Shown here: one piece after another, positions 40,130-50,065 of the stretch
Layout of the letters: every line of letters begins with the position of its first letter
How positions within the stretch are numbered: the first letter of the stretch is position 1
Origin: Ascarosepion bandense
Lineage: Eukaryota; Mollusca; Cephalopoda; Sepiida; Sepiidae
NCBI GenBank assembly: GCA_037127315.1
Contig: JBBBDQ010001293.1
Coordinates: 2,402,001 to 2,466,000, forward strand
Direction of reading: 5' to 3'
DNA: 64,000 nucleotides
Translations under genes and position numbers: made by a program
Notes under the pieces: generated by a model
What the model was told of the DNA's origin: nothing
Database searches by the model: none
The model's input: the letters and a program-made list of their open reading frames with translations, nothing else

Positions 40130-40318
40130 GTGTGTGTATACATTGTGTATATAACATGTTAAAATCCTCCTTTCTCTACTAAGCGACCATAGCTTAGAGG
40201 CTAAAATCGTTGACTGATGCCAATTCGGTCAGGTTTCAATCCTGGGTAGAAGTAATCAGATCTAACTGTACTGATGAGCTGTGATACAGTAAAACAGGAC
40301 TTTCTGTAGATGAATCTA
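40130..40318 (+). mobile_element. HHR module, copy 5
   Basis: TGGTGTGTGTATACATTG, CATAGCTTAGAGGCTAAAATCG (A-box position), GGTTTCAATCCTGGG (B-box position), CTGATGA at 40271-40277, a five-pair stem II closing around GAT, then AAAA instead of GAAA at 40291-40294. Stem I CTGTA/TGTAG is kept with two wobbles. The change at the catalytic G12 position should inactivate cleavage. Confidence 0.6.
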
Positions 40319-40342
40319 TCTAAACTTATTTATAAATGGAAC

Positions 40343-40379
<37 letters not shown>

Positions 40380-40843
40380 CCGTTACCTATACACTCTGAA
40401 ACGGCTGAACCAAGTTTCTTGAAAATTTACACAGTTGTACTATAAGCGTCTGTGAGTGTTCTTAACTAGGTTTTGTGTCAAGGTACTCCAGATAAATATC
40501 AATAATAAAAAAAATCGGGTTATAGAAGGAGTGGTCCGATTTTAATCAAATTTGATACACTCATAGACCAAGACATAAGAAACTATATTCAGAAACTATA
40601 TTGCAGTTCTTACAATAGTGCAGAAAATCGATAATATATATATATATATATATATAAATATCAAGATATTGGTGTGTGTGTGTCTGTTTATCTGTCTGTA
40701 TGTCCTTTATACACATCCACAATTTTTATCAGATTCTCACCAAACTTCACACAAATATTCTTTAGGCTGTGTCTGATCTCCAGGACCATGGATTAGTTTT
40801 AAAGCTTTCATTACACCTGAGCAATACTGGGCTATACTGTTAG

Positions 40844-40845
<2 letters not shown>
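40318..40845 (-). repeat. Repeat E, minus-strand copy
   Basis: Reverse complement of 21570-22204, with (GT)n at 40343-40378 and (TA)n at 40634-40655. GAAACGGCTGAACCAAG and GGGCTATACTG mark the two conserved ends. It abuts HHR module copy 5. Confidence 0.85.

Positions 40846-40848
<3 letters not shown>

Positions 40849-40889
<41 letters not shown>
40849..40889. repeat. (TA)n microsatellite
   Basis: About 20 TA units between repeat E and a hammerhead-like unit. Confidence 0.95.
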
Positions 40890-40894
<5 letters not shown>

Positions 40895-40910
40895 ATTCAA
40901 ATTTTCTTAA

Positions 40911-40959
40911 ATTGAATGACCATTTCGATGGGTAAATTAAACACACATCTCATCAGCAA
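40911..40959 (-). ncRNA. Hammerhead-like motif, second sequence class
   Basis: Minus strand: TTG (40957-40959), CTGATGA (40950-40956), GATG...CATC stem II with a long loop, GAAA (40923-40926), a two-pair stem III around GGTC, cleavage-position T at 40915, then CAA pairing with TTG. The core is intact, but stems I and III are minimal. The related sequence at 20090-20125 has lost the core. Confidence 0.4.
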
Positions 40960-41139
40960 GATTAAAAAATTATGAAAAAAAATTTTAAAACTGAAGTAAG
41001 AGTAGGGAAAATAAATAAAGAAAGAAGAAAAAAATGGGGCTGATCATTGCTATCAAAATCTGGATCGGTATTAATATTCAATATTAATAGGACCTTTTGG
41101 GATTTATATCCAAGATGTTTTTTCAGATTCATGATCTGT

Positions 41140-41177
41140 ATATATATATATATATATATATGCATGCATGCACATGT

Positions 41178-41234
<57 letters not shown>

Positions 41235-41400
41235 ATATATATCTAAATATTATTTATTGATGCTCCTGTGATATATCTCATATTAAAAATATGTAAAAAA
41301 TAACAAACAAGAAATTCATGTAAAATACTCCTACACACACATATCCCACACAACGCGCACACCAACACATAAATATGCATGCACACACATATTCACATAG

Positions 41401-41460
<60 letters not shown>
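41140..41460. repeat. (TA)n, (CA)n tracts and repeat H third copy
   Basis: (CA)n at 41180-41227 and 41400-41458, with repeat H between (41232-41320). Frames spanning this are low complexity. Confidence 0.9.
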
Positions 41461-41462
<2 letters not shown>

Positions 41463-41699
41463 AAGCAAATTTCCACTTATACACATATATACACACACAA
41501 ACATGCATATACCTTAACAGACAGCATTTGCATATGACAAAACAAATAGTATTGAGATATAAAATGTTTATGGGCAACATTGCTTAATATGAGAAATAGA
41601 ACATATAAAAATATAAAATCAGACACCAAGGTCAACACTTATACTTGCTGATGTCAATGTTTGCTTTGATTTGAACACATTTTTAGTAGTACAAAACTT
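41461..41699. other. Non-coding, nothing recognised
   Basis: AT-rich, no signal. Confidence 0.4.
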
Positions 41700-42136
41700 A
41701 ATAATAGCAAGTAATACTTGAAATTTGGATGACATTTTTTTACTAAAAACTAAAATAAACGACCGATTTTGTCCCAAACCTTATCAAGTTTATTTCTGGG
41801 AAATTTATGTAAGCGTAAAAAATAAAAGATGATAATGAGAGTGGTAAAAAAAAAAAATAGAAAAAATGCAAGAGAACTAGAGTCCGATAGTATTCAAACC
41901 CAGCAAGCAATCTCTCTATTTGCAGAGAGAAGGCTTGTGGGATTTGATGTATATAGACTCCAGAACCTTCATATAATATAGAGAGTTCAACCATGATAGT
42001 ACAGTAAATATAAATATGCATGAAATATTATCATACATAAATTTCCCAGAAATAAACTTGATAAGATCTATGATGAAAACGGTTATTTATTTTAGTTTTT
42101 AGTATAAAAAGTCATCCAAATTTCACTTATTCCTTG

Positions 42137-42150
<14 letters not shown>
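41700..42150. repeat. Foldback element with about 112-bp arms
   Basis: The left arm (AGCAAGTAATACTTGAAATT, GGATGAC, CTAAAAACTAAAATAAA, TATCAAGTTTATTTCTGGG) is mirrored by the right arm at 42035-42148 (CCCAGAAATAAACTTGATA, TTTATTTTAGTTTTTAG, GTCATCC, ATTCCTTGCT). The inner 220 bp includes CAAACCCAGCAAGCAATC, related to 42420-42540. No coding capacity. The outer tip TTAGCAAGGAATAAGTG recurs at 42189-42205 between TA tracts. Confidence 0.85.
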
Positions 42151-42189
<39 letters not shown>

Positions 42190-42207
42190 TAGCAAGGAAT
42201 AAGTGAT

Positions 42208-42252
<45 letters not shown>
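42139..42252. repeat. (TA)n tracts
   Basis: Two TA runs flank the TTAGCAAGGAATAAGTG tip, suggesting a terminal remnant of another foldback copy. Confidence 0.9.
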
Positions 42253-42253
<1 letters not shown>

Positions 42254-42289
42254 TGCTTTAAGGGTTATAATTTTTATGTTAGAGAGAAT

Positions 42290-42605
42290 AATGAGGATTA
42301 AATATAAAAAGAAAACAATCAGTTTTGTTCCCACTTGTCAAAGTCTTTTAATTGAGAGGATTTAACATAAAATGTAATAATTGTGAAAAATGAAATGATC
42401 CCTGATTGGAAAGGGGGAATGAACCGCTAGAGACTGATCACAGCAAGACCCAGGAAACACTCTCGCTGTTTACACAGCAAAAATCTGCAAGACCTGATAT
42501 AAACAGACTCCAGCACCTTCAAGTGAATGTGAATTGGACAATATGGAAAACCAATTCACATCAAACTCCATGGCACAGTTTTTATTTTTTATAATATGTT
42601 CACAA
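42290..42605. repeat. Unassigned repeat related to the foldback interior
   Basis: GAGACTGATCACAGCAAGACC, TGTTTACACAGCAAAAATC and AGACTCCAGCACCTTCA match the interior at 41875-41970. No gene. Confidence 0.5.
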
Positions 42606-42611
42606 ATTGAG

Positions 42612-42960
42612 GAACAGTATGTGATGTGGACAAGTTAAATTTTTGCTAGATATGGTTCCTGATTTTCAGTGGAACATGCTGTTTGATTCTGCTGTTAAGG
42701 CATTGAGTGGTTCTACCTATGTAACTGGCACCACAGCCACAATTATATTTATAAATTACAGAATTCATTTGATAAGGGGGCAGAACATCTTTACAACTTG
42801 AAGCTAAAAAAAGTTTTATTATAAAACGCATGTTGGCAGAAAAATAACATTTCTGCACATCAGAAGAAATTTGCCTAGTTAGTTTTTCACCCTTCTCTTC
42901 AATACATGGAAGACTTAAATATTTAGAAATAACTACTGGCTTAATCTATATCAATATCTT
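42612..42960 (-). pseudogene. GIY-YIG endonuclease of a Penelope-like element
   Basis: Minus frame 42858-42646: KDVLPPYQMNSVIYKYNCGC, GASYIGRTTQCLNSRIKQHVP. Y-K-Y ten residues before Y-I-G, then R-T, L and R-I-K-Q-H-V-P are the GIY-YIG signature of the Neptune/Penelope type. The 70-codon frame is open. Upstream and downstream parts are missing or frameshifted. It is a different lineage from the copies at 12 and 30 kb. Confidence 0.82.
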
Positions 42961-42974
42961 AATGCTCTCATTAT

Positions 42975-43275
42975 GATTGAGCTCTGTATAGAGGAAACTT
43001 TAAAAAAGAAACAGTTACCACTTCTGCAATTTATGCATTACTCTTCAGCAATAAATTGAGTTCTTTCGGTGACTGGCATGTGCATACCCCGCTTATATAC
43101 AGCATGCTAAAATTTCTCTTCTATGATTCAATACACCTATGGCTTTGGGGTTAGCAACTCTGACTGACACCAAATCAGTCGAGTTTCGATACCAGCCAGA
43201 AGCAAGTGGATGTCTAGCCACACTGATGAGCTCGGATACAGCAAAACAGGCTTGTATGTGGATGATGAATATATA
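42975..43275 (+). mobile_element. HHR module, copy 6
   Basis: Flank with GATTGAGCTCTGTATAGAGG, then GGTGACTGGCATGTGCATAC, CCTATGGCTTTGGGGTTAGC (A-box position), GAGTTTCGATACCAGCC (B-box position), hammerhead, and a TATATATA tail. It is close to copies 1 and 2 over its whole length, including the upstream flank. Confidence 0.65.
43218..43261 (+). ncRNA. Hammerhead motif with G12 to A change
   Basis: CCACA (43218-43222), CTGATGA (43223-43229), stem II GCT/AGC with enlarged loop, AAAA (43243-43246) instead of GAAA, stem III ACA/TGT around GGCT, cleavage A at 43256, and TGTGG (43257-43261) pairing fully with CCACA. G12 is the general base in hammerhead catalysis, so this copy should be inactive although all stems are kept. 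Confidence 0.6.
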
Positions 43276-44892
43276 TATAAAATCATTAAATTTTTAATTT
43301 TTTTCTAATATTCTTACAGTTTTCCTTTTGAAAGGACTAGGGGATTGAGGAAATTATTTTTAATAGTTATTGTTCCAAGCTCTTTTGGCCAGTTTACTTA
43401 TGATTTTCAAAGAGACAATTATTCATGTTTTTTAATATTTCTGTTGTAGGGTTTATTGCTTAAATGTAGTAATAATTTTAGGCTGCGTGTGCAGATTCAG
43501 ACATGACTTTATTTATGCTGGGTTGTTTCTTTAAGTTTCATGCTTGACTTGTATTATTTTACATAAAGAATCCCAATATTTATTTTATCAATATCTATAC
43601 TAATATTGTAGAAGTTTGGATTAAAATATTTTGTTACAATTTCTAAATTGATTTTCCCTTGCACTAAGAATAAGGAAAATTTCAAAATTTAATTTGCTTT
43701 GTCTGCCATTTCCCTAAATATTGTAATCAGTGTTGTTCTTAATCAAAGTCATGATAATCACAAGTTCCATTAGATTCATTAAATTTTTTCTTCTTTTTTT
43801 TTGTTACACATCTTTTTTTTGTTGGGGTTTTATTTTAGCCTGAAGCAACGGTGTTATTGTGTCATCCAGATATAATAAAGACGAATCCAATGAAAAAAAA
43901 ATTTGATTAAAAACAAATAAAGAAAAATATAAACAGTAAAAACCATAAGAATGTGCAAAAAAAAAAATGAAAATGAAAAACGCATAACAAAAGATTAAAT
44001 ATAAAAACAGCATTAAACAGTAAAAAAGCAAATATTATAAAACACGATAAAAAAGAGTCAAATGAAAAATTATGTGATTAAAATTAACAAAAAAGTAAAA
44101 ACAAGATAAATTCTTGAAATTCTTGCTAATTAATATGATTTCAATTACTATTATGTGACTATTACAGTGTACAAGTTAATATGAAGCTCAAAATTCAGTA
44201 TTAGGCATATACCTAGAGGTTGACACCCAAACATATGGTATGCTATCAGTGGCCTAAAAATTAGGTCTACTGGTAGACTAATATTGTACTACAGTAAACA
44301 ATAACCTGTGTCAAAACTGCATAAAATCACACCATTTACCTCTATATTGAAACTCTAACCCTAATATATTTTTATATGTGTTGCATTGCAATCAACTTAC
44401 AACATACACCAGTAGGTACTGTATATTATAACAGTATAACTTTTAACATTTAAAATTCATCAGGTCTACTGATAAAATATCAAAATCAACCCTTATAGAA
44501 TATTTACACTGTCAATTATAAATCATACCAGGTAGTTTTTGATAGTACTACTATGTATCATATGTTATTGTGGTACACACTAATTGTTAGGAGTAATGTC
44601 CCACTTGGTTACAATATAGTAGCAAAGGTTAGTATTTTAGTATCTTTTTATTTAGTCATGACAGACATTCATCAATGAGTATTTTGTCAACCATTACAGT
44701 CATGCATCAAGGTTGGAAGTTCATTAGGATGACATTCTGTGTCATAACATAGCTGGTTGCTGTAGGTGATTGCTGGGTGACCAGCCTAGCTTGCACCATG
44801 GCTATGTGTCCAGAGTTGTAGATCACTCAAATGTTCATATTTTGCTTGCCAACAGTGTGTTGCAATGCAGATTTTGCATTCCTGTAAGATTA
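43276..44892. other. Long AT-rich stretch, no repeat or gene recognised
   Basis: 43800-44100 is A-rich with AAAAATG motifs; its minus-strand frame (43804-44031) is Phe/Leu-rich. 44100-44890 shows no shared repeat and no splice or coding pattern that I trust. The frame at 44770-44955 runs into the LINE-A end. Confidence 0.45.
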
Positions 44893-45330
44893 CTTTTTAA
44901 ATCGTATCACCCCGAGCAAGGTGGTAATGCCACAGATGTGCAGAGGGCTACATAAGAATAAAATGATTAAGTAGAAGAGAGTGAAGAGGAAGACAAACCA
45001 GTTAGAAAGGAGTAAGAGAAGGATGGGAATACAGGTGTGATTACAGTTGCAAAGGTGGAGAGAAAGGAAAGGATATACAGGGCGGTGAAGAAAGAACTAG
45101 AATCAAGTGGTTAAGAGATGAATATTTACATTGTATTTAAATTCCTGGAGATTGTAGCTGTCAGGAAAGCAAGAATATGGAAGTGAGTTCCACAGGCAGT
45201 AAGTGCAAGAAAAGAAGCTGCAGGAGTAGAATTGTCATCTGCATTTGGTTAATCTAACTGTGAATGGATGGGACCCAGTTGCCAATCTGGTTGCACAATT
45301 GTAGAAATATCAGGGAGAAGTTCTTAGAAC
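44893..45330 (-). mobile_element. LINE family A, C-terminus and 3' end
   Basis: Minus strand: CTCACTGTGGAAC-type SRLWNSLP region, GAATTTAAATACAATG, then the UTR with TTGTAGCCCTCTGCACATC and GCCTTGCTCGGGGTGATACG, T-run reduced. It carries the full-length 3' UTR shared with 656-845. The upstream match fades after the RLATGSHPFT region near 45300. Confidence 0.82.
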
Positions 45331-45839
45331 TGTGATTTAGCTGGATATTATCCCCAAGAGATGTTATGCATTCTGGTTTAGGTTCCATCTAGGTCTGATG
45401 GAAGAATTTTGGTTAATATCCAAGCACTGGCACCATACATTAAAATCGCCTCTACTGTGGCAGAAAAAATTTTCTGATTGAGGTTGTTTTGTAGATCAGA
45501 TTTCTAAATTCAATTTTGTGGAGAATGCGTAACCAATTTGAACTGAGAAAATGCTGTTATAAATGAGTGCCGTTGGCTTGCTTAAAGAAATGAGCATACT
45601 TACCCATCAACAAACTGTTGTGAAAAAGGAAAATTTCTTTGTTTGACAACCATTTCTTTTGTAATATCAAAGTCTCGTTATTTCTCAAGAGGGGGTGAAT
45701 TTGGAGAGATAAAAGAGCAAAAGAAGCTACATGCAGGTGATTTTTGCTCAGTACACTGTTGTAAGCTAAGCATTGGGAGTACTAAAGCTTTTTGCAGAAA
45801 CAGTGTTTTGGACGAACATGGACCCTGTGAAGATTAAGA
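45331..45839. other. Unassigned
   Basis: May include further decayed LINE-A sequence (a CCATACATTAAAATCGCC segment near 45440), but no frame supports it. The frame at 45643-45837 has no recognised domain. Confidence 0.35.
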
Positions 45840-46540
45840 ACCGTCTTTGCATCTACAACAGATTTATTTTGTTCAAGGCAGACCAATCTATGTGAATTTT
45901 CATATCCTTTTCAGCAGAATTTATTTTTGGTCCTTGGTGAGATGATAAATTACACCTGGCAGCAAAACTTCTGTTTGTGTGAGCAGACATTCTGAGAAGT
46001 GTAAAACCTCCTCTTAATTGCTGTTGTTCCCACATCTGCCTTCATCTGAGGTGGTAGTACCTGTTCAGATTCTAGCTATAAGCATACAATGAACCCTTAA
46101 GCTAAAAACAAAACATTGTGAAAGTATAAAAAACAAGCAATATATTTTTATATGAAAAATTACCAACAATACATATTTATAATAAAATCAGCAACAGAAC
46201 ATTGTACTGCAAAATGACCAACAATACATTTTATAAAAAATGACCAACAATACATTTTATAAAAATGGCCAACATTATATTTTATATTTAAAATGTCTAA
46301 CAATACATTTTATATTCAAAATAACCAACAATATTTTTTATATTCGAAATGATCAATGCTATAATTTGTAGCAGAATGACCAACAATTTTATCTGTAATT
46401 GAATATATACAACTGGGTTCAAAGTATATTCAGTTGAAACCATAAAATAGTTTTCAAAATATTTAAATTTCAGCATTAAATAACTTAATAGGCTGATATG
46501 CTGCTAAACAAAATCAAACAAAATAATTAATTCTATTTCT
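45840..46540 (-). repeat. Repeat C, copy 2, with 30-bp tandem units
   Basis: CCTCTTAATTGCTGTTGTTCCC at 46010, then seven or more units built on GACCAACAATACATTTTAT (46160-46395), then GCATTAAATAAC and GCTGCTAAACAAAATCAAAC. Colinear with 24800-25600. The tandem array is longer and more regular here. Confidence 0.7.
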
Positions 46541-47640
46541 TAGGATAGATTTTATTGATTCACCTGAAACATTTTGTATTGAGCCTTGTTGGACCTGCCA
46601 TATAAGTTGACCACTAGTTCTAGAAAGATTGTTTTTAAGCATGAAAACTTAACTTTTATGCTGCAAGTTATAGCAAATAATGACTAATATTCATTATCAA
46701 TCAATATAACTTAATATTAATCAACTATAATGCTATCAATGAATAAACAGAAATAATAATGCAAGTTTTTATCTGCATACAATTTAAGAAAAAAAAGAAG
46801 ACATATTTCTTGGTTGGGGTTCTTGGTTTGGCAGAGAACTTTTCACTAGTCTTATCATATTGTTCTTTCATGAAGAGGAGGAATAACTTTTACTATTGGA
46901 AATAATACTAGCAATATCATTAGTCATAAAAATATTAAAATCAAGAAGTTGAAGAAAATAAAGAAAAAATAAGGATAAATAAATGATAAAAAATTTTGGA
47001 GAGTGGGCCAAAAAGATAAATATTCAGTAAAAATCATTCATTTTTTTCTGTCTGAATTTCTGGGATTTCTTTTTTACTCATTTTGCCCCAAAGAAGAAAA
47101 ATTTATGGAGAAAAGTAATACAACTACTACTACAATTACTAATGTATAACTGGATACTTGTTTTCCAATATTCCTGTATGCTACAGTAGGTAGCTAATCC
47201 TTGTTGCAGACGCCTGCTCAGGCACATTTGTGCTTGTGTAGCACTCACTTAGCTCACTTAGAGTTTATACTGCAGCTAAGTAATTTCTGAGGGAGCACTG
47301 AAAATCTGATATTATGTATAATGTGTAAAAGTTTAGTGCCCTCAAACTATTGTTCATAGTGACTTGTGTCTTCATGTTAGTCCAACTGTAGATGGTTTCA
47401 AAACAGTTTCATTAAATCAGTTTCTGCTCACATTGCTTGGGTCAACCTCTGGTACTGAATGCAGGCATCATCTCTCCATGTTGATAGTATCAAGTAGTTC
47501 AATTGACTATGATAAGTTTCAAAAATAGGTCTCATGTTTAGAATGCTAAGGATCTAAACACTCAGCTATACTACTACTACTACTACTACAAATAATAATA
47601 ATATGTAATCAGATATATCGTTATTATTATTATAATAGTA
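46541..47640. other. Non-coding; (ACT)n and (AAT)n near the right end
   Basis: No shared repeat or coding motif until a CTACTACTAC run at 47570-47590 and ATAATAATA at 47593-47605. Confidence 0.45.
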
Positions 47641-47643
47641 GCA

Positions 47644-47700
47644 TACTGCAACTTAATAGCTATAAAGCTTCGGTGTTCAATACACCATCATCAGGCAGTA
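47644..47700 (-). ncRNA. Hammerhead-like motif, third sequence class, with long stem III
   Basis: Minus strand: TACTGC (47695-47700), CTGATGA (47688-47694), one extra T, stem II GGTGT/ACACC around ATTGA, GAAG (47668-47671), stem III CTTTATA against TATTAAG, then T47651, cleavage-position T47650, and GCAGTA (47644-47649), which pairs perfectly with TACTGC. Deviations from consensus: the extra base before stem II and GAAG in place of GAAA, still allowing a G-T closing pair. It lies 100 bp from no known PLE fragment. Confidence 0.5.
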
Positions 47701-47829
47701 AAACATGGTTAATTTACTTGGTCATATATATATGGATAAGGAGATTTAAAAAAATAAAATTAAACTAAAAATAAAATTAAACTAAAAATAGTGACTGTTT
47801 ACCATCTATCTTTGTTTTCACTCTCCTAT

Positions 47830-47985
47830 CAGTTAGTCTTCTTTTTCTGTATGTCGTGTCCTTTCAGGACCTGAGTGATCATGGGTCTCCACAACTTCCT
47901 ATTCTTTGAAGCTCTTAATAAACTTTGGATTGCCATTATCTTTTCCAGTCCCTGTTAAGTCATTCATTTACACTAGGTAGGTCAA
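47830..47985 (-). pseudogene. RTE-type LINE, C-terminal end
   Basis: Minus strand: a degraded KSFKE/SRNRKLWRPMIT stretch, VLKGHD, and an AGAAAAAGAAGAC tail. It lies head to head with the plus-strand RTE copy that begins about 40 bp later. Confidence 0.7.
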
Positions 47986-48019
47986 TAGCAGTTTTTCTTT
48001 GTCGTTCCACCAAACAAAG

Positions 48020-48560
48020 TATCATGGCAGAGGGTGGAAAGTGCAACACTGAGATCCAAAAACGTATTGGTATGGCCAGGGATGCATTTCAAAAGCTAAC
48101 CAGTGTACTGAGAAGCAGGAAATTTTCATTGGAAACAAAGGAGTGAATGTTGAATGATCACTTCAAGAATGAAAGAGAGGTTCTAGGCAATAGAAACGTG
48201 GTTCTGCCTATGCTGAGGATACCATGGATCAAAATGTGAGCAACGAGATGTTGGAGTTGATGCAAACGAGAAGAAAACTTATACTTAATATCAGTAAGAG
48301 ACAGCTGAGGTTCCTGGGACACATCATGAGGATGGAGGGTTTAGAGAATCTGATACTCACAGGATAGATAGTGGAAAAGAGAGACAGAGGAAAGCAAGGT
48401 GAGATATATTTGATGGGCTTAAGCAAATGGATGGCAGAGTGGGGTTTGGGAGAGATACTGAGAGGGAAATTATTAAGAGCGACAGGGGATAGGGGCAAGT
48501 GAAAGTCCATGAATGCCTACGTCCTGAAGAGACACGGCACATGAGGAAGAAGTATGTTGT
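48020..48560 (+). pseudogene. RTE-type LINE C-terminal half, decayed
   Basis: The frame at 47925-48146 ends with GGKCNTEIQKRIGMARDAFQ and TSVLRSRKFSLETKE, then a stop. Afterwards frames give LPMLRIPWIK, ISVRDS/RQLRFLGHIMRMEGLENL and WMAEWGLGEILRGKL-like and SPNAYVLKR pieces. Deleted in the WFYRR region. 3' end at GGAAGAAG near 48553. Confidence 0.82.
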
Positions 48561-48603
48561 TAAGATTATGTCCAGCAACAATAGTTCCTGGCAAGTCATC
48601 TCA

Positions 48604-48775
48604 CCAGCAATATCAGGTTGAAACACCAGTTCTTGTCCAAACACCAAAGTTAAGCAACTTTGAGCCTGGCTGAACGCTTGGCACTAGCAGTTGCTGTAAG
48701 CATGGATTTGTAGAAATTTGGCATAATAGATAACGGCATGGAATGAGAAATTGGATGATTTCCAATTTTAGTTTA
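48604..48775 (+). mobile_element. 5S-rRNA-headed SINE, copy 2
   Basis: 48604-48712 resembles 5S rRNA: ATATCAGGTTGAAACACCAG, ACACCAAAGTTAAGCAACTT, GAGCCTGGCTGAACGCTTGG, GTTGCTGTAAGC. Then TTGGCATAATAGATAACGGC and GGAATGAGAAATTGG match the tRNA-like head of SINE-1 (GGTGCAGTGGATATCGG, GGAACGAGAAATCGG). The SINE body beyond this is lost. Confidence 0.65.
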
Positions 48776-48829
48776 TATTTAGTTATATTCCCTGAAATGC
48801 ATTTGTTTATACTTTTGAGATGAGGTAGT

Positions 48830-49345
48830 ATTTTCACTATTTACATTGTTCGGACTATTGTCCTCATCTTCAATGCCATGTTTACGACGTTTCAACTGTC
48901 GCACGCTCCAGCCTTCTTCAAATGCTAGGAATTTCAAACCAAACCCTTTATTATGACCACTGAGGTATATCATTCTCATTCCATGTATGATGCCACTTCT
49001 GGTAGCCATGTAGTTATCTCCCTTTAACTTAACTCTCTAACTTAGTTGTTCACCACTGGTGAATATTGGTTGGGTCCCATTGACTTGACCCAAAGAGTTG
49101 TGAGTTCAATGCCAGGCTACAGGTGAACTAATAACTATGCCAGGTGAACTAATAACTTAGAGAGTTAAGTGAAAGGGAGATAACTATGTGGCTACTAGAA
49201 GTGGTATCACACACGTAATGAAAATGATATATCCCAGTGATTGGAAAAAAAGGGTTCGGTTCGAAATTACTAGCCCGTGAAGAAGACCGGAACATACAAC
49301 GGCCGAAACATCATAAATATGGGAATATATGTGTAAATGCCCTGG
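48830..49345. repeat. Repeat F in an inverted pair (large hairpin)
   Basis: 48830-49030 on the minus strand and 49160-49340 on the plus strand are the same unit: AGAGAGTTAAG, GGGAGATAACTA, AGAAGTGGTATCA, GAAGAAGACCGGAAC, GGCCGAAACATC. They are arranged tail to tail around about 120 bp containing GGGTCCCATTGACTTGACCC. Arms exceed 150 bp. The frames here (EEGWSVRQLKRRKHG type) are translations of the hairpin unit. Confidence 0.8.
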
Positions 49346-49511
49346 GAAAAGCCAGGAATCCATTTATTTCCCCTCCAAACTATGAGTCAAATAGAAGTTG
49401 TATCAGAAAATCATTATTATCTCAAACAAATATTCTTACAATCCAGAAATACTTACTTGTTTTAAATAAAATCCACTCTACATAAACAAATCAATCAATC
49501 CTGTCAGTACC

Positions 49512-49705
49512 TATAGTCAGTCTGTCAGTCAGTTAAGTGCCATACGTGAAACGCGCTTGAACGATCATGTGTCTTTCGATCCGTGACTGACGAGACAGAA
49601 GATTTTCCCATACGAAGTTGCCATTTATTTCTGTGGTAGACTGGTTGCCAACCAGGTTATAGAACTAATAGCTAGAGGGGAAAAAAGATGAATAAATACC
49701 TTTTC
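49512..49705 (-). mobile_element. SINE-1, 3' part, minus strand, interrupted
   Basis: Minus-strand 3' end (CACTTAACTGACTGAC), hairpin region and GAAAGGTATTTATTC. It stops in the middle segment at 49705 where repeat I begins. The missing 5' portion reappears at 50005-50065. Confidence 0.8.
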
Positions 49706-49995
49706 CAAATTCGTTTATAGAATTTAATTAGAAAAACTAGACAAGGAAGAATATCGCTTTCTCATGAGCTTTCGTTTGAAAACTGAAATTCCTCCAGTAT
49801 GTCGCTCATTCTTGCTCAAATGAGCTCAGATTTTAACAAAATGTGTGAAAAATGAGTTGACAGTGCAGACTTATCTCAATGAGAATCTACCGGAAAGATA
49901 GATCAGGTTTGCCAGTAATAATGACAATGGGCCGTTGAAACGTTCACCTGATTTGTGATTCTTTCTACGTGTCTATGTGAAAGGACACATCTATA
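49706..49995. repeat. Repeat I, complete copy
   Basis: About 290 bp from AAATTCGTTTATAGAATTTAA through CGCTTTCTCATGAGCTTTCG, CAGATTTTAACAAAATGTG, GACTTATCTCAATGAGAATC to GGCCGTTGAAACGTTCACC. The left half is at 51290-51411 and the right half at 53430-53600. It lies inside a SINE-1 copy. Confidence 0.75.
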
Positions 49996-50004
49996 TCCCC
50001 TTCT

Positions 50005-50065
50005 TGAATCTAGTTAATGCAAAGAATTTAACTGGAATCCGAAAGCTGATATCCATAGCCCCACA
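50005..50065 (-). mobile_element. SINE-1 head remnant, minus strand
   Basis: TTAATGCAAAGAATTTAACTGG, ATCCGAAAGCTGATATCC. This matches the B-box side of SINE-1 and completes the copy that is interrupted at 49705. Confidence 0.6.
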
